64,000 bases of DNA from SHZI01 sp031395645 (GCA_031395645.1 JANNJM010000023.1:3367-67366); one strand, 5' to 3'; positions 33,076-41,982 are shown, counted from the first letter of the stretch. Numbers and translations are program-made. The notes: generated from the letters alone by a model not told the origin.

Positions 33076-34086
33076 ATGTCCGCACTCAAATGGTTATCCC
33101 GCCGGCTCATCCCGGCCCTGGTTATCGCCGGCCTGGCCGCAAGCCACGCCGCGGATATCACCCTGCTAAATGTCTCCTATGACCCGACCCGGGAGCTCTA
33201 CGCGGATTACAACGCGGCCTTCGCCAAATACTGGCTGGCAAAGACGGGCAAGACCGTGGAGATTCGCCAGTCCCACGGCGGGTCCGGCAAGCAGGCCCGG
33301 TCGGTGATTGACGGGCTGCCGGCCGACGTGGTCACGCTGGCTCTCGCCTACGACATCGACGCCATTGCGACCAATGCCAAATCGCTGCCCGCCAACTGGC
33401 AGGGCCGGCTGCCGGACAACAGCTCGCCCTACACATCGACCATCGTGTTCCTCGTGCGCACGGGCAATCCGAAGGACATCAAGGACTGGGGGGATCTCGC
33501 AAAGCCGGGGATCTCCGTAATCACGCCGAATCCGAAGACTTCCGGCGGCGCACGCTGGAACTACCTGGCGGCCTACGGCTGGGCGCTGCGCCAGCCCGGG
33601 TCGACAGAAGCGACGGCCAAAGAGTACCTGCGCAAGGTCTTCATGAACGTTCCCGTGCTGGATACCGGCGCCCGGGGCTCGACGACCACTTTCGTACTGC
33701 GCGGTATCGGTGACGTACTGCTGGCCTGGGAGAATGAAGCGTTTCTCGCCGTCGAAGAACTGGGGGCCGGCAAGGTGGACATCGTCGTACCCTCGCTCAG
33801 CATCCTGGCCGAGCCGCCGGTGACCGTCGTCGACAAGGTGGCGCTGCGCAAGGGCACTCGCGACGTCGCTGATGCCTACTTGAAATACCTCTATTCACCG
33901 ACCGGCCAGGAGATTGTTGCCAGGCATTTCTACCGGCCACGGGATCCGGTTGTGGCCGCGAAGTACGCCAGCCGCTTCCCGGAACTGAAGCTGATCAGCA
34001 TTGCCGACTTCGGTGGCTGGGCCAGAGCCCAGACCACCCATTTCGGTGAAGGGGGTACCTTCGACCAGATCTACCTGCCAGAGTAG
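33076..34086 (+). CDS. Periplasmic sulfate/thiosulfate-binding protein (Sbp/CysP family)
   Basis: The 336-residue periplasmic binding protein has a signal peptide ending ASHAA near residue 24 and the Sbp signature SYDPTRELYADYN plus SHGGSGKQARSVIDG, which form the dehydrated-sulfate pocket. Later landmarks are PNPKTSGGARWNYLAAYGWA and DTGARGSTTTFV. ATG 33076 is preceded by GGAG with 8-nt spacing; a TTG two codons earlier is less likely. No CysT/W/A permease or ATPase genes follow, so the transporter core must be encoded elsewhere or be shared. It is likely cotranscribed with the upstream porin. Confidence 0.93.
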   Translation: MSALKWLSRRLIPALVIAGLAASHAADITLLNVSYDPTRELYADYNAAFAKYWLAKTGKTVEIRQSHGGSGKQARSVIDGLPADVVTLALAYDIDAIATNAKSLPANWQGRLPDNSSPYTSTIVFLVRTGNPKDIKDWGDLAKPGISVITPNPKTSGGARWNYLAAYGWALRQPGSTEATAKEYLRKVFMNVPVLDTGARGSTTTFVLRGIGDVLLAWENEAFLAVEELGAGKVDIVVPSLSILAEPPVTVVDKVALRKGTRDVADAYLKYLYSPTGQEIVARHFYRPRDPVVAAKYASRFPELKLISIADFGGWARAQTTHFGEGGTFDQIYLPE

Positions 34087-34139
34087 TCGCAACCGCCCGG
34101 AGTGCTACGCTACCGAGCAATTCAGTGAGAGCCGACCGT

Positions 34140-36266
34140 ATGCGTCTCGCCCGCCTCGCCCCGTTGTTGCTGGTCACCTCGGCCTGCCTCGCATCCTGCT
34201 CCCTGCAACCGCCGGTCGCGGCCCGCAAGCCCTTCGCGGTTGAATCTCCCAACGGTACGCGCATTGACGAGTACTACTGGCTGCGGGACGACACGCGCCA
34301 GTCGAAGGAAGTGCTGGACTATCTCAATGCCGAGAACGCGTGGCGGGACGTCGCCATGGCGCACACGCAAGAGCTGCAGAAGAAACTTTACGAGGAACTG
34401 GTGGCCCGCGTAGACCCGGACGAGTCCTCGGTACCGGTCTACGACCGCGGCTACTGGTATTACACCCGCTTCGAACCCGGCGAGGACTACCCGATTTACG
34501 CACGCCGGAAGGGTGCGCTGGACGCGCCCGAGCAGGTGATGCTCGACGGCAACCAGCTGGCGCTCGGCCAAAAGTTCTTCCAGATTGGCTCCCTGGACGT
34601 CAGCCCGGACGGCGCGGTACTCGCCTGGACAGAGGATACCGTTGGACGCCAGCAATACTCCCTGAAGTTCCGCAGCCTCATGTCGGGCAGCGCCCTGCCG
34701 GACACCGTGACCAACGTGGAATCGGATTTCGTCTGGGCCGCCGACAGCCGCACCCTGCTGTACGTCGCAAAGGATCCGGTCACGCTGCTGTCCGAGCGCG
34801 TGCAACGGCACGCGCTCGGCACGGATCCGACAGCCGACGTCCTGATCTACACAGAGAAGGACCGGAGCTTCTACCTGGGTGTGAGCAAGAGCCGCTCGGA
34901 GAGATACCTGTTCATCCGCCTCAGCAGTACCGAAGAGAGCGAGTGGCACTACGCGGAGGCCAGCGATCCGCAGCTGCGCTTCCGGCCCGTCCGGCCTCGC
35001 GAGCCCCATCTGCTCTATGACGTTGAACACCTCGGTACGGACTTCGTGCTCCGCACCAACTGGGAGGCACCGAACTTCCGTATCGTGAAGACACCGGTCG
35101 CTACCAGCACAGACAAGAGCACCTGGCGTGACGTACTGCCTCACCGTGCGGAGGCCCTGCTGGAAAGCTTCGAAGTAACAACGCGCTCGCTGGTCGTGAA
35201 CGAGCGCAGCGGTGGGCTGCTGAAAATCCGGGTCATGCCCTGGGAGAGTGGCAATGCGACGGGTCTGGGCCGCCTGGTCGACACCCTCGAGCCCACCTAC
35301 ACCATGCGTCTCGTGCCGACGCCCGACATCGACAGTCCGGTCATTCGTTACACCTACTCATCGCTGATCGAACCCAGTTCGGTCTTCGACTACGACCTGA
35401 AATCGGGCCGCAGCACGTTGCAGAAAACCGAGCGGGTGCTGGGCGGCTTCGCGACCACCAACTACTCGACCGAGTTTATCCGTGCGCCCGCCCGTGACGG
35501 CCAACAAATCCCGGTGTCGCTTGCCTACCGCAAGAGCACCCGACTGGACGGCACCGCGCCGCTGTACGTTTATGGCTACGGGTCTTACGGCTCTGCCACG
35601 GATCCGGGCTTCTCCAGCGAGTGGCTAAGCCTGCTGGACCGGGGGTTCGTCGTGGCCATCGCCCACGTCCGTGGCGGCCAGGAACTGGGCCGCCAGTGGT
35701 ATGAAGATGGCCGACTGCTGCACAAGAAGAACACCTTCTCGGACTTCATCGACGTGACCCGCCACCTGGTTCGGCAACGCTACGGCGCGCAGGACCAGGT
35801 CTTTGCCGAAGGGCGCAGCGCGGGCGGCCTGCTGATGGGCGCCGTCGCCAACATGGCGCCCGGCGAATACCGGGGAATCATCGCCGGTATGCCCTTCGTG
35901 GACGCTGTCACCACCATGCTGGACGAGAGCATTCCGCTGACCACCAACGAGTTTGATGAGTGGGGTAACCCGAAGCAGAAACTCTTCTACGACTACATGC
36001 TCACCTACTCACCATACGACAACGTCTCAGCTCAGGCCTACCCTGCCATGCTCGTTGTCACCAGCCTCTGGGATTCCGAGGTGCAGTACTACGAACCCGC
36101 CAAGTGGGTCGCCAGGCTGCGCGCACGGAAAACGAACGACAAGCCGCTGATCTTCAGCGTGGACATGAGCGCCGGTCACGGCGGACAGGCGGGTCGCTAT
36201 CAGCAGTTTAGGGATACGGCGCTGGCGTACGCTTTTATTCTGGATCAGCTCGAGGTGCGCCGGTAG
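34140..36266 (+). CDS. ptrB: Oligopeptidase B (S9A) with lipoprotein signal
   Basis: This serine peptidase cleaves short peptides after Arg/Lys. The 708-residue protein has the S9A beta-propeller (about 75-420) and an alpha/beta hydrolase domain with GRSAGG (Ser), SLWDSEVQYYEPAKW (Asp) and SAGHGGQAGR (His). The family segment NEFDEWGNP is present. Unlike cytosolic PtrB, it starts with a signal and lipobox LASC (about 17-20), so it is probably membrane-tethered in the periplasm. I chose ATG at 34140 because it starts the signal (MRLARLAPLLLV). Ten bases after the stop, the repeat that marks the accessory island begins. Confidence 0.9.
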   Translation: MRLARLAPLLLVTSACLASCSLQPPVAARKPFAVESPNGTRIDEYYWLRDDTRQSKEVLDYLNAENAWRDVAMAHTQELQKKLYEELVARVDPDESSVPVYDRGYWYYTRFEPGEDYPIYARRKGALDAPEQVMLDGNQLALGQKFFQIGSLDVSPDGAVLAWTEDTVGRQQYSLKFRSLMSGSALPDTVTNVESDFVWAADSRTLLYVAKDPVTLLSERVQRHALGTDPTADVLIYTEKDRSFYLGVSKSRSERYLFIRLSSTEESEWHYAEASDPQLRFRPVRPREPHLLYDVEHLGTDFVLRTNWEAPNFRIVKTPVATSTDKSTWRDVLPHRAEALLESFEVTTRSLVVNERSGGLLKIRVMPWESGNATGLGRLVDTLEPTYTMRLVPTPDIDSPVIRYTYSSLIEPSSVFDYDLKSGRSTLQKTERVLGGFATTNYSTEFIRAPARDGQQIPVSLAYRKSTRLDGTAPLYVYGYGSYGSATDPGFSSEWLSLLDRGFVVAIAHVRGGQELGRQWYEDGRLLHKKNTFSDFIDVTRHLVRQRYGAQDQVFAEGRSAGGLLMGAVANMAPGEYRGIIAGMPFVDAVTTMLDESIPLTTNEFDEWGNPKQKLFYDYMLTYSPYDNVSAQAYPAMLVVTSLWDSEVQYYEPAKWVARLRARKTNDKPLIFSVDMSAGHGGQAGRYQQFRDTALAYAFILDQLEVRR

Positions 36267-36274
36267 TACGCAAA

Positions 36275-36292
36275 AGTATAGGCCGTTCAAAG
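36275..36292 (+). repeat. Partial copy (R4) of the island repeat
   Basis: The 18 bases AGTATAGGCCGTTCAAAG match the head of the repeat at 48656 exactly. It sits immediately downstream of ptrB, at the left edge of the accessory region. The remaining 80 or so bases of the full repeat are absent. Confidence 0.6.
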
Positions 36293-36395
36293 GCCGGAGG
36301 TTGACAACGCGACCCTGAATCTCACCCGAGAATCTGCACAATCCCGGGGCTTTGTCGACCTGCCCCGCTGAGCTGGAACGCTTTACGTTCTATGG

Positions 36396-36653
36396 ATGCC
36401 CGAGATCAGCCGCTTCCTTGGCATCATCATCGCCATGTATTACCGTGACCACGCTCCCCCGCATTTTCACGCGGTATATGGGGACTACGAAGTGACAATC
36501 CAGATCGCGACGGGTGAAGTGCTGGGATTTCTGCCAAGGCGTGCCCTCGCAGCTGTGCAGGAATGGCGACGCATACACCAGGACGAATTGGCGCGAGCCT
36601 GGGAACTTGCGCGAAAGCGCGAAGCGTTGCCCAGCATTCCACCGCTCGAATGA
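36396..36653 (+). CDS. DUF4160-domain protein (candidate toxin-antitoxin partner)
   Basis: The 85-residue protein matches the DUF4160 pattern: MPEISRFLGIIIAMYYRDH, then PPHFHAVYGDYEV and the C-terminal LARAWELA helix. It overlaps the following DUF2442 gene by four bases (ATGA). These two families are commonly found as an adjacent pair and are suspected to form a toxin-antitoxin module, but to my knowledge the role is not firmly established. It lies in the accessory island between ptrB and the NTT transporter. Confidence 0.85.
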   Translation: MPEISRFLGIIIAMYYRDHAPPHFHAVYGDYEVTIQIATGEVLGFLPRRALAAVQEWRRIHQDELARAWELARKREALPSIPPLE

Positions 36654-36904
36654 CCGCCATGCTCCCTCGCATAACCAGCGCCCGCTACCTTGCCGATTTC
36701 CGGATCTGGCTGCAGTTCAGTGACGGGGTGCAGGGCGAGGTGGATCTCGGCTCAGAGCTCAACGGGCCAATATTTGAGCCTCTCCGGGATGTAATGATCT
36801 TTCGCCAGGTCCGTCTGCATCCAGAACTGCGGACGCTGGTCTGGCCCAACGGAGCAGACTTTGCCCCGGAGTTTCTCCGAGCCCATCTCCGCCTGACGGC
36901 CTGA
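36650..36904 (+). CDS. DUF2442-domain protein (partner of DUF4160)
   Basis: The 84-residue protein has the DUF2442 layout: LPRITSARYLADFRIWLQFSD, GEVDLGSELNGPIFEPLRD and the C-terminal LVWPNGADFAPEFL. I chose ATG at 36650, which overlaps the upstream stop as ATGA; a second ATG at 36659 is also possible. The long upstream frame extension to 36563 runs through the DUF4160 gene and is not coding. The pair is most likely cotranslated. Confidence 0.88.
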   Translation: MTAMLPRITSARYLADFRIWLQFSDGVQGEVDLGSELNGPIFEPLRDVMIFRQVRLHPELRTLVWPNGADFAPEFLRAHLRLTA

Positions 36905-37367
36905 TCCACGGCCCAACGTTCATTCCTGCAAAACTACGTCGAGGCCATGGGCGGCGAATTGTCCCTGGTCGCTGAATTCCCAAGGCGGGCTCCGGTCCGG
37001 ATCCGGACTCTGGGCGACTTGGCCTTACAGACCCCTGCACAAAGTCCCAGGTAGCACCTACGAAGCGCGCATTCTCGCCGGCCAGCGTAACAGTCCATCA
37101 ACCCACGCGAGAAATGCTTGAGGCGGTCATCACTCCCTGCCATCTCTCTGAAAATGCGCGATTCAACCCAGGATGTACCGGGAGGTATTGCGGTTCCATT
37201 CCGGGCACTCATGCGCCCAACGCAAGTATGCCGAATACTGCTGCCGATAGCTCCGCAGCAGCCTGCTCCGAGCGCTCCAGGCAGTCCGGTCGCTGGCTTC
37301 TGCTGAGAAGCGTGCTTACTATCCATGGCTTGTTCACTGCCTGCCGCAAACTCCGGGCTCTTACCGC
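36905..37367. other. 463-bp stretch without a recognisable gene
   Basis: I see no convincing coding frame, RNA gene or full repeat here. There is a 14-bp palindrome GTCCGGATCCGGAC at 36995-37008. It separates the DUF4160/DUF2442 pair from the NTT-like transporter and presumably holds the latter's promoter. Confidence 0.5.
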
Positions 37368-39041
37368 ATGAACTACGATCATGCCAGCCTGACCCGCTTC
37401 GAGCGGCTACTGTCGTTCGTCACGCGCGTGGCGCCCGGCGAGGGCCGCACCGCGTTCCTGTTCTTTATGCACGGGTTTCTGCTGCTGGCGTCGTACCAGG
37501 TGGTGAAGGCGCTGCGCGAAGCCTTCATGCTCACCAAGTTTTCGGCCGAGACGCGTGCGTACGCGGTGGCGGCCATGGCGCTGGTACTGATGCTCATCGT
37601 GCCGCTTTATGGCCGGTTACGACACCATATCCACGGTGAGCAACTGCTGCGCGCCGTCACCTTGTTTTTCGTGGTGACGCTACCGCTGTTCGCCGTGCTC
37701 GCCCATTATCAGATTCAGATCGCGTTTGCGTTCTTCATCTGGGTCGGTATCTACGGCGTCATGGTCGTGTCGCAGATGTGGGCCTTCGCGGCAGATTCGT
37801 TCAACGTCAGGAGCGGCCAGCGACTGTTTGTGGTGATTGTGCTCGGCGCCAACCTGGGCGCGCTTGCCGGCGCCACACTCACGCAGGTGGCGGTGGCGGC
37901 GCTCTCCCCCATGGGACTCATGGTTCTCGCGACGGTAACACTCGGCGCTACGCTGTTCCTTGCCACGCCTGAACGTGCCGCTATTCCGGCTGGATCGCGG
38001 GCAGTCGAAATCAATCGCCCCACGGCCGTGCCGCGGCTGCTCGGCGGCATCGGCCTGGTGCTGCGCGATCGCTACCTGCTGAATATGGCACTGTTCGTCG
38101 TGCTGCTAAACTGGATCAACAGCACGGGAGAATTTATTCTCGCCGACTCCGTCAAGGCTGCTGCCGTGGCGCGTGTCGCTGAGAGCGGCGGGGTTCTCGA
38201 CCTGGGCTCGCTCATCACCGAGTTTTATGGCAATTTCTATTTCTGGGTGACGCTGATCAGCCTGATCATCCAACTGTTTGTGGTTTCACGCGTCTACCAC
38301 CTCGTCGGCGTGCGCGGCGCGCTGCTGGTCCAGCCGATCATCGTCGCGCTGGGATATGGCCTGCTGGTGTTCGGGCCGATGCTTGGCGGCTTCATTCCGT
38401 TTTTCTACCTGATTCGTCGGATCAAGTTTGCCGAGAACAGCGTCGATTACTCGCTGATGAACACCACGCGGCAGGCGATGTTCCTGCCGGTCGACCGCGA
38501 CTCGAAATATGACGGCAAGACCGCGATCGACACGTTTTTCTGGCGCTTTGGTGATCTGATCCAGGCGGCCGGCGTGTTCATCGGACTCAATATATTGAGC
38601 TGGGTGGCGCAGGATTTTGCATGGGTGAACCTGGTGCTGGCGCTGGGGTGGATTGCACTCGCAGTGGTGATGGGGCGCGATTACAGCCGGAAGTCGCTCG
38701 AGACCGTGGGGAATGTAGCGCCTGAAGCAGTCGAGCCCATTCCCGACCTGCTTTTTTCGCCCGGCGAGTCGTTCATGCACCCGGTTTCACCGACAGCGTT
38801 CTACGACGCGGAACCGGGCGATGTGCTTGCCCTGCGGGCCCGCTGCGCTGATGGGCATCGATTGCCGCACTGGATGCGGTTCGACATCCGGCTGCAGGCT
38901 TTTGTCGGCAAGGCGCCGTTGAATGTCGACATTGTAGAACTGCGCATCACCGTCATCGCCTCGGACCTCGACGGCCTCGAGGCCCGCAGCTCATTCGTCG
39001 CCAGACGCGTGACTCGCTCACGCACGCAGCCGCCGCACTGA
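37368..39041 (+). CDS. ATP/ADP-translocase-like (NTT/TLC family) transporter with C-terminal cadherin-like domain
   Basis: The first 450 residues are an MFS-like membrane protein with about 11-12 helices. Its opening pattern (HGFLLLASYQVVKALREAFML, about 34-54) and IRRIKFAENSVDYSLMNTTR segment resemble the bacterial NTP/NDP exchange transporters (TLC/NTT), which swap nucleotides across membranes. Residues about 478-548 form a separate soluble domain that fits the dystroglycan-type cadherin/putative-Ig pattern: GDVLALRARCADGHRLPHW, FDIRLQAFVGKAP, then VELRITVIASDLDGLEA and a final FVARRV. That fusion is unusual. The gene converges on a secreted metallophosphatase and sits in the accessory island. 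The start at 37368 fits the hydrophobic profile. The substrate is inferred from family resemblance only. Confidence 0.72.
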   Translation: MNYDHASLTRFERLLSFVTRVAPGEGRTAFLFFMHGFLLLASYQVVKALREAFMLTKFSAETRAYAVAAMALVLMLIVPLYGRLRHHIHGEQLLRAVTLFFVVTLPLFAVLAHYQIQIAFAFFIWVGIYGVMVVSQMWAFAADSFNVRSGQRLFVVIVLGANLGALAGATLTQVAVAALSPMGLMVLATVTLGATLFLATPERAAIPAGSRAVEINRPTAVPRLLGGIGLVLRDRYLLNMALFVVLLNWINSTGEFILADSVKAAAVARVAESGGVLDLGSLITEFYGNFYFWVTLISLIIQLFVVSRVYHLVGVRGALLVQPIIVALGYGLLVFGPMLGGFIPFFYLIRRIKFAENSVDYSLMNTTRQAMFLPVDRDSKYDGKTAIDTFFWRFGDLIQAAGVFIGLNILSWVAQDFAWVNLVLALGWIALAVVMGRDYSRKSLETVGNVAPEAVEPIPDLLFSPGESFMHPVSPTAFYDAEPGDVLALRARCADGHRLPHWMRFDIRLQAFVGKAPLNVDIVELRITVIASDLDGLEARSSFVARRVTRSRTQPPH

Positions 39042-39042
39042 C

Positions 39043-40899
39043 TCAGGGTGATGTAGCTGCCGCCGCGGGCAGAGCCAGCAACGCGTCCCGGCGCTCCAGG
39101 ATTGCCTTGCGGGCGCGGGCGTCGACCAGGCCGCCAAGCACTGCCTGCAAGCCTGCCTCGTCGAGCGCCTTCAGCCGACGACGGATTTCCGCGCCTGGCG
39201 TCGGTGGTCGTGCCTTGAGGTAAGCGGGCAGACCCTTGGTCGTACCGAAGGCGTACTCGTGCGAGGTGACGTAAACAAACCAGTCGTCTGCATCGAACAG
39301 CAATGATTCTGCCGTGCGGCCCTCGTTGCCGATCAGCGCGTCAAACGCGTAGACCAGCTGGAACTGCGGTTCGGCACTGCACCAGCCGCCGCCACGCAAC
39401 GATTGCTGCTGCACTTCGGCCTGCGTAACCCACTTGAGGGGACGCCCCTGCAGCACGCCACGCTGGCCCTGCACTTTGCGCTCGACCGTGACCGGCACGA
39501 GGCCGAGTCCCAGCCAGCGGTCGAGCCGGTAGGTCGCCACTTCCTTGCGGGCCGTGTTTTTGGCACGAACCCGGAACACGGCGGGAAGGCGTTTGCCACC
39601 GTGGCTCACGGCGACGTTCAGTTCGTCAGGAGCTCGCGGGCCCGTCACGGTCACCTCGCCGTCGCGTAGCGCCGACAGCACACTCGCGTCATCGAATTCG
39701 TTGGGCGCAACGAACAGGCCTTCAGGCTGCAGCGACGTGGCGTCAGGTTCCCCTGCATAGCGGACACTGAGTCCGGACGGCTGCAGGAACAGTGCCGCGG
39801 CCCGTCCCTTGTACACCGCATGGTTCATGCCGGCGTCAAGCTTGACGACGCGACCGTCGAAGCGGGTAGCCGCGCGCGAATTGCGGGTCGTCGTATGGCC
39901 GACAACCAGCCTCGCGGCGCCGAACTGCTGCAATAGCGGCAACAGCACGTCGGCTTCGGCCGCCTCGTTGCATAGCGCGGCGCCACGGTACCAGTTGGGA
40001 CCCTCCAGCGAGAGCAGCGCGCTACCGGCAACTACCTCAAAGCGTTGAATCGTATCGGTCAACGCCGCATCCCGCTTGCCGCCGTTTGCTGCCGCAGTGG
40101 CCGCCAGCCGCTCTTTGGCGAGCTGCGGTCGGGCGTCGTGCTCGTCACCTGCCTGCAACAATTTTGCCTGCAGAAGCTGCCCGGCAAGACCGAGATAGTC
40201 CGTGAGCGCAGTGCGGTAGCGCAGGTTCAGTTCCTGCAGACTCATGCCCCGCAGGCTATTCGAGGGCCCTGCGTGCATGAAGAGCGTGTCGTTGAGTACG
40301 ATCGCTACGGGCAGCGTCAGCAGCCACTGGCTGTACTTTCCCCTGGTCGAAAAAGCGGCGCGATGCCCGAAATAGCCGGGCGGAAACTTCTGGTCGAAGG
40401 CTGAGCCGGATCCTGCACCCTGCGCCGTCTCCCACGCCTGGCGCAGTTCCGCGCGCTCTACAGGCGATTCCATATCGCCGTAGGCGGCGAATTCGCCGGC
40501 CTCGACATAGCGCAGATCGCCGAGGAGGTTCATCGCCTCGTGGTTGCCCAGCAGAACGTGCAGTTGCCCGCCCGCAGCCTGTGCTTCACCCTGCAGGCGC
40601 ATCAGCAAGTCCATGACTTTGCGCGAATCGGCGCCGCGATCGAGCAGATCGCCCAGGCTCACGACATGGGTGTGCCCGGCTGCCCAATGGTCCTGTGCGT
40701 CAAGGATTCTGGTCTCGCGGAGCAACGTGAGCAATTCGGTGTAGGCGCCGTGCACGTCCGCAAAAGCCACTACGCGCTCGATTCCGTTCCATTGCACCTG
40801 CGCGGACTGTGCGAGCGCCTCGCGCGGGCTGCTGCAGGCAACGACGGCGATCCACACGGTCAGCACGAATCCGGGTCTGGGGCAGCGGGATGTGGACAT
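39043..40899 (-). CDS. Exported calcineurin-like metallophosphatase with large C-terminal extension
   Basis: The 618-residue protein begins with an export signal (about 8-30, possibly a lipoprotein with VVAC at 19-22). The metallophosphoesterase core has all motifs: DVHG (48-51), GDLLDRG (83-89), GNHE (118-121) and GHTTT further on with LDAGMNH. This matches Shewanella-like/PPP-type phosphatases, so it would dephosphorylate proteins or small molecules outside the cytoplasm. The last 250 residues are a separate domain (VSHGGKRLPAVFRVRAK, SLLFDADDWFVYVTSHEYAF) that I do not recognise. ATG 40899 is chosen for the signal peptide. It lies 11 bp after the stop of the kinase-fold gene on the same strand. 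Confidence 0.82.
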   Translation of the reverse strand: MSTSRCPRPGFVLTVWIAVVACSSPREALAQSAQVQWNGIERVVAFADVHGAYTELLTLLRETRILDAQDHWAAGHTHVVSLGDLLDRGADSRKVMDLLMRLQGEAQAAGGQLHVLLGNHEAMNLLGDLRYVEAGEFAAYGDMESPVERAELRQAWETAQGAGSGSAFDQKFPPGYFGHRAAFSTRGKYSQWLLTLPVAIVLNDTLFMHAGPSNSLRGMSLQELNLRYRTALTDYLGLAGQLLQAKLLQAGDEHDARPQLAKERLAATAAANGGKRDAALTDTIQRFEVVAGSALLSLEGPNWYRGAALCNEAAEADVLLPLLQQFGAARLVVGHTTTRNSRAATRFDGRVVKLDAGMNHAVYKGRAAALFLQPSGLSVRYAGEPDATSLQPEGLFVAPNEFDDASVLSALRDGEVTVTGPRAPDELNVAVSHGGKRLPAVFRVRAKNTARKEVATYRLDRWLGLGLVPVTVERKVQGQRGVLQGRPLKWVTQAEVQQQSLRGGGWCSAEPQFQLVYAFDALIGNEGRTAESLLFDADDWFVYVTSHEYAFGTTKGLPAYLKARPPTPGAEIRRRLKALDEAGLQAVLGGLVDARARKAILERRDALLALPAAAATSP

Positions 40900-40910
40900 C
40901 GCTAAATGCC

Positions 40911-41897
40911 TCAGGCGCCTGCCGCAGGCACCACGGTGATCTCGCCGCGATCGATGCGCTCGAGCAGTTTCGTCAACAGTCGACGCACCGCGGCGATCTC
41001 CGACCTGGTCAGGCCCATTTGCAGATGGTTGCCCATACGGCGCACGCCACGGTTTTCCCACAGGTTCTTGCCGCTCGCCACCGGACCGTAGCTGCGGCCA
41101 TCGAGCTGCCATTGCGCGAGAACGCCCAGTCGATCCGCCAGCAGTTGCGGTGTGACATGGCGCAGCCGTTCGACAGTGTCGGCCGGGAGGCGATCCACCC
41201 GAATATCCTTCCACATCTCACCGCGATCACTCTCTTTCGACGCGAAGGCGACGCCGTGATCGATCGAAAATACACGCGCGCCGACCTCAGCTTTCCCAAG
41301 CAGAAAGTTTCCGAGGTTCGAGTCGCGATGCCTGATCAGGTACGTGAGCACGTTCAGCTGGCCGATGTGGCGCGCGTAGACGGGGTCGGCGGCAAAACGC
41401 TCGGGGCTGTAAACGTCCGCGACCACCTTGATGTCGCTCAGCCAGTACTGCACCACGGCTAGCACCTGGTCGGCGACGGAAAACGTTCGGTCGACGTCGG
41501 GCGAATGCTTCGCGAAGTCCGCCAACGGCACCATGCGCAGAGCAGTGGGTGGCACCACATACTCGGCGGGGTCGAGGAACAGCTTTTGCAACTCGTATGC
41601 CGCGAGGTCGTAGCGCGGGACGTTGTTGAAAGAGTCCGCGCCGGGTTCAGCCCGGCGCAACTTCACGCGCAATGGCGGTGCTCCGCCGAAGGAGACCTCG
41701 GCCCGCAAGGTGATGTCGCCCTTGGCGTTTGGTCGGCTGATTCCTGCCTGCGTGATTACCAGCGGTTCGGCAGCCAACAGCCGCTCGAGGTCCGGGACCG
41801 GTTGGGTGATGTTTGCGTCCTGTGCTGCCGCAGTGGCGGCCAGCATGAGCAGCATCGTTGCGGCAAACAGATTCATCAGTCGGCGCATCGGTTGCAT
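40911..41897 (-). CDS. Exported protein with protein-kinase/PI3K-like catalytic motifs
   Basis: The 328-residue protein has a signal peptide (about 7-26, cleavage near TAAAQ|D). All landmark residues of a kinase fold are visible in order: a beta3-type Lys79 in LRVKLRRA, a helix-C Glu102 in LAAYELQKLFLD, the catalytic loop HRDSNLGNFLL (190-200, with Asp192 and Asn197 spaced as in HRDxKxxN), and SIDHGVAF with Asp213-His-Gly in place of DFG. The layout resembles atypical kinases (HipA, PI3K, FAM20-like groups). I find no closer family. ATG 41897 has AGAAGG upstream. It precedes the exported phosphatase by 11 bp, so the pair is one operon. Activity and substrate are not known. Confidence 0.7.
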   Translation of the reverse strand: MQPMRRLMNLFAATMLLMLAATAAAQDANITQPVPDLERLLAAEPLVITQAGISRPNAKGDITLRAEVSFGGAPPLRVKLRRAEPGADSFNNVPRYDLAAYELQKLFLDPAEYVVPPTALRMVPLADFAKHSPDVDRTFSVADQVLAVVQYWLSDIKVVADVYSPERFAADPVYARHIGQLNVLTYLIRHRDSNLGNFLLGKAEVGARVFSIDHGVAFASKESDRGEMWKDIRVDRLPADTVERLRHVTPQLLADRLGVLAQWQLDGRSYGPVASGKNLWENRGVRRMGNHLQMGLTRSEIAAVRRLLTKLLERIDRGEITVVPAAGA

Positions 41898-41982
41898 TTG
41901 TCTTCTGCCTTCTAAAAACGACACTCGCTAACCGGTCCTGCCGGCAGGCCAATGATCCGTCACGGCAATCGTAATTGGAAAA

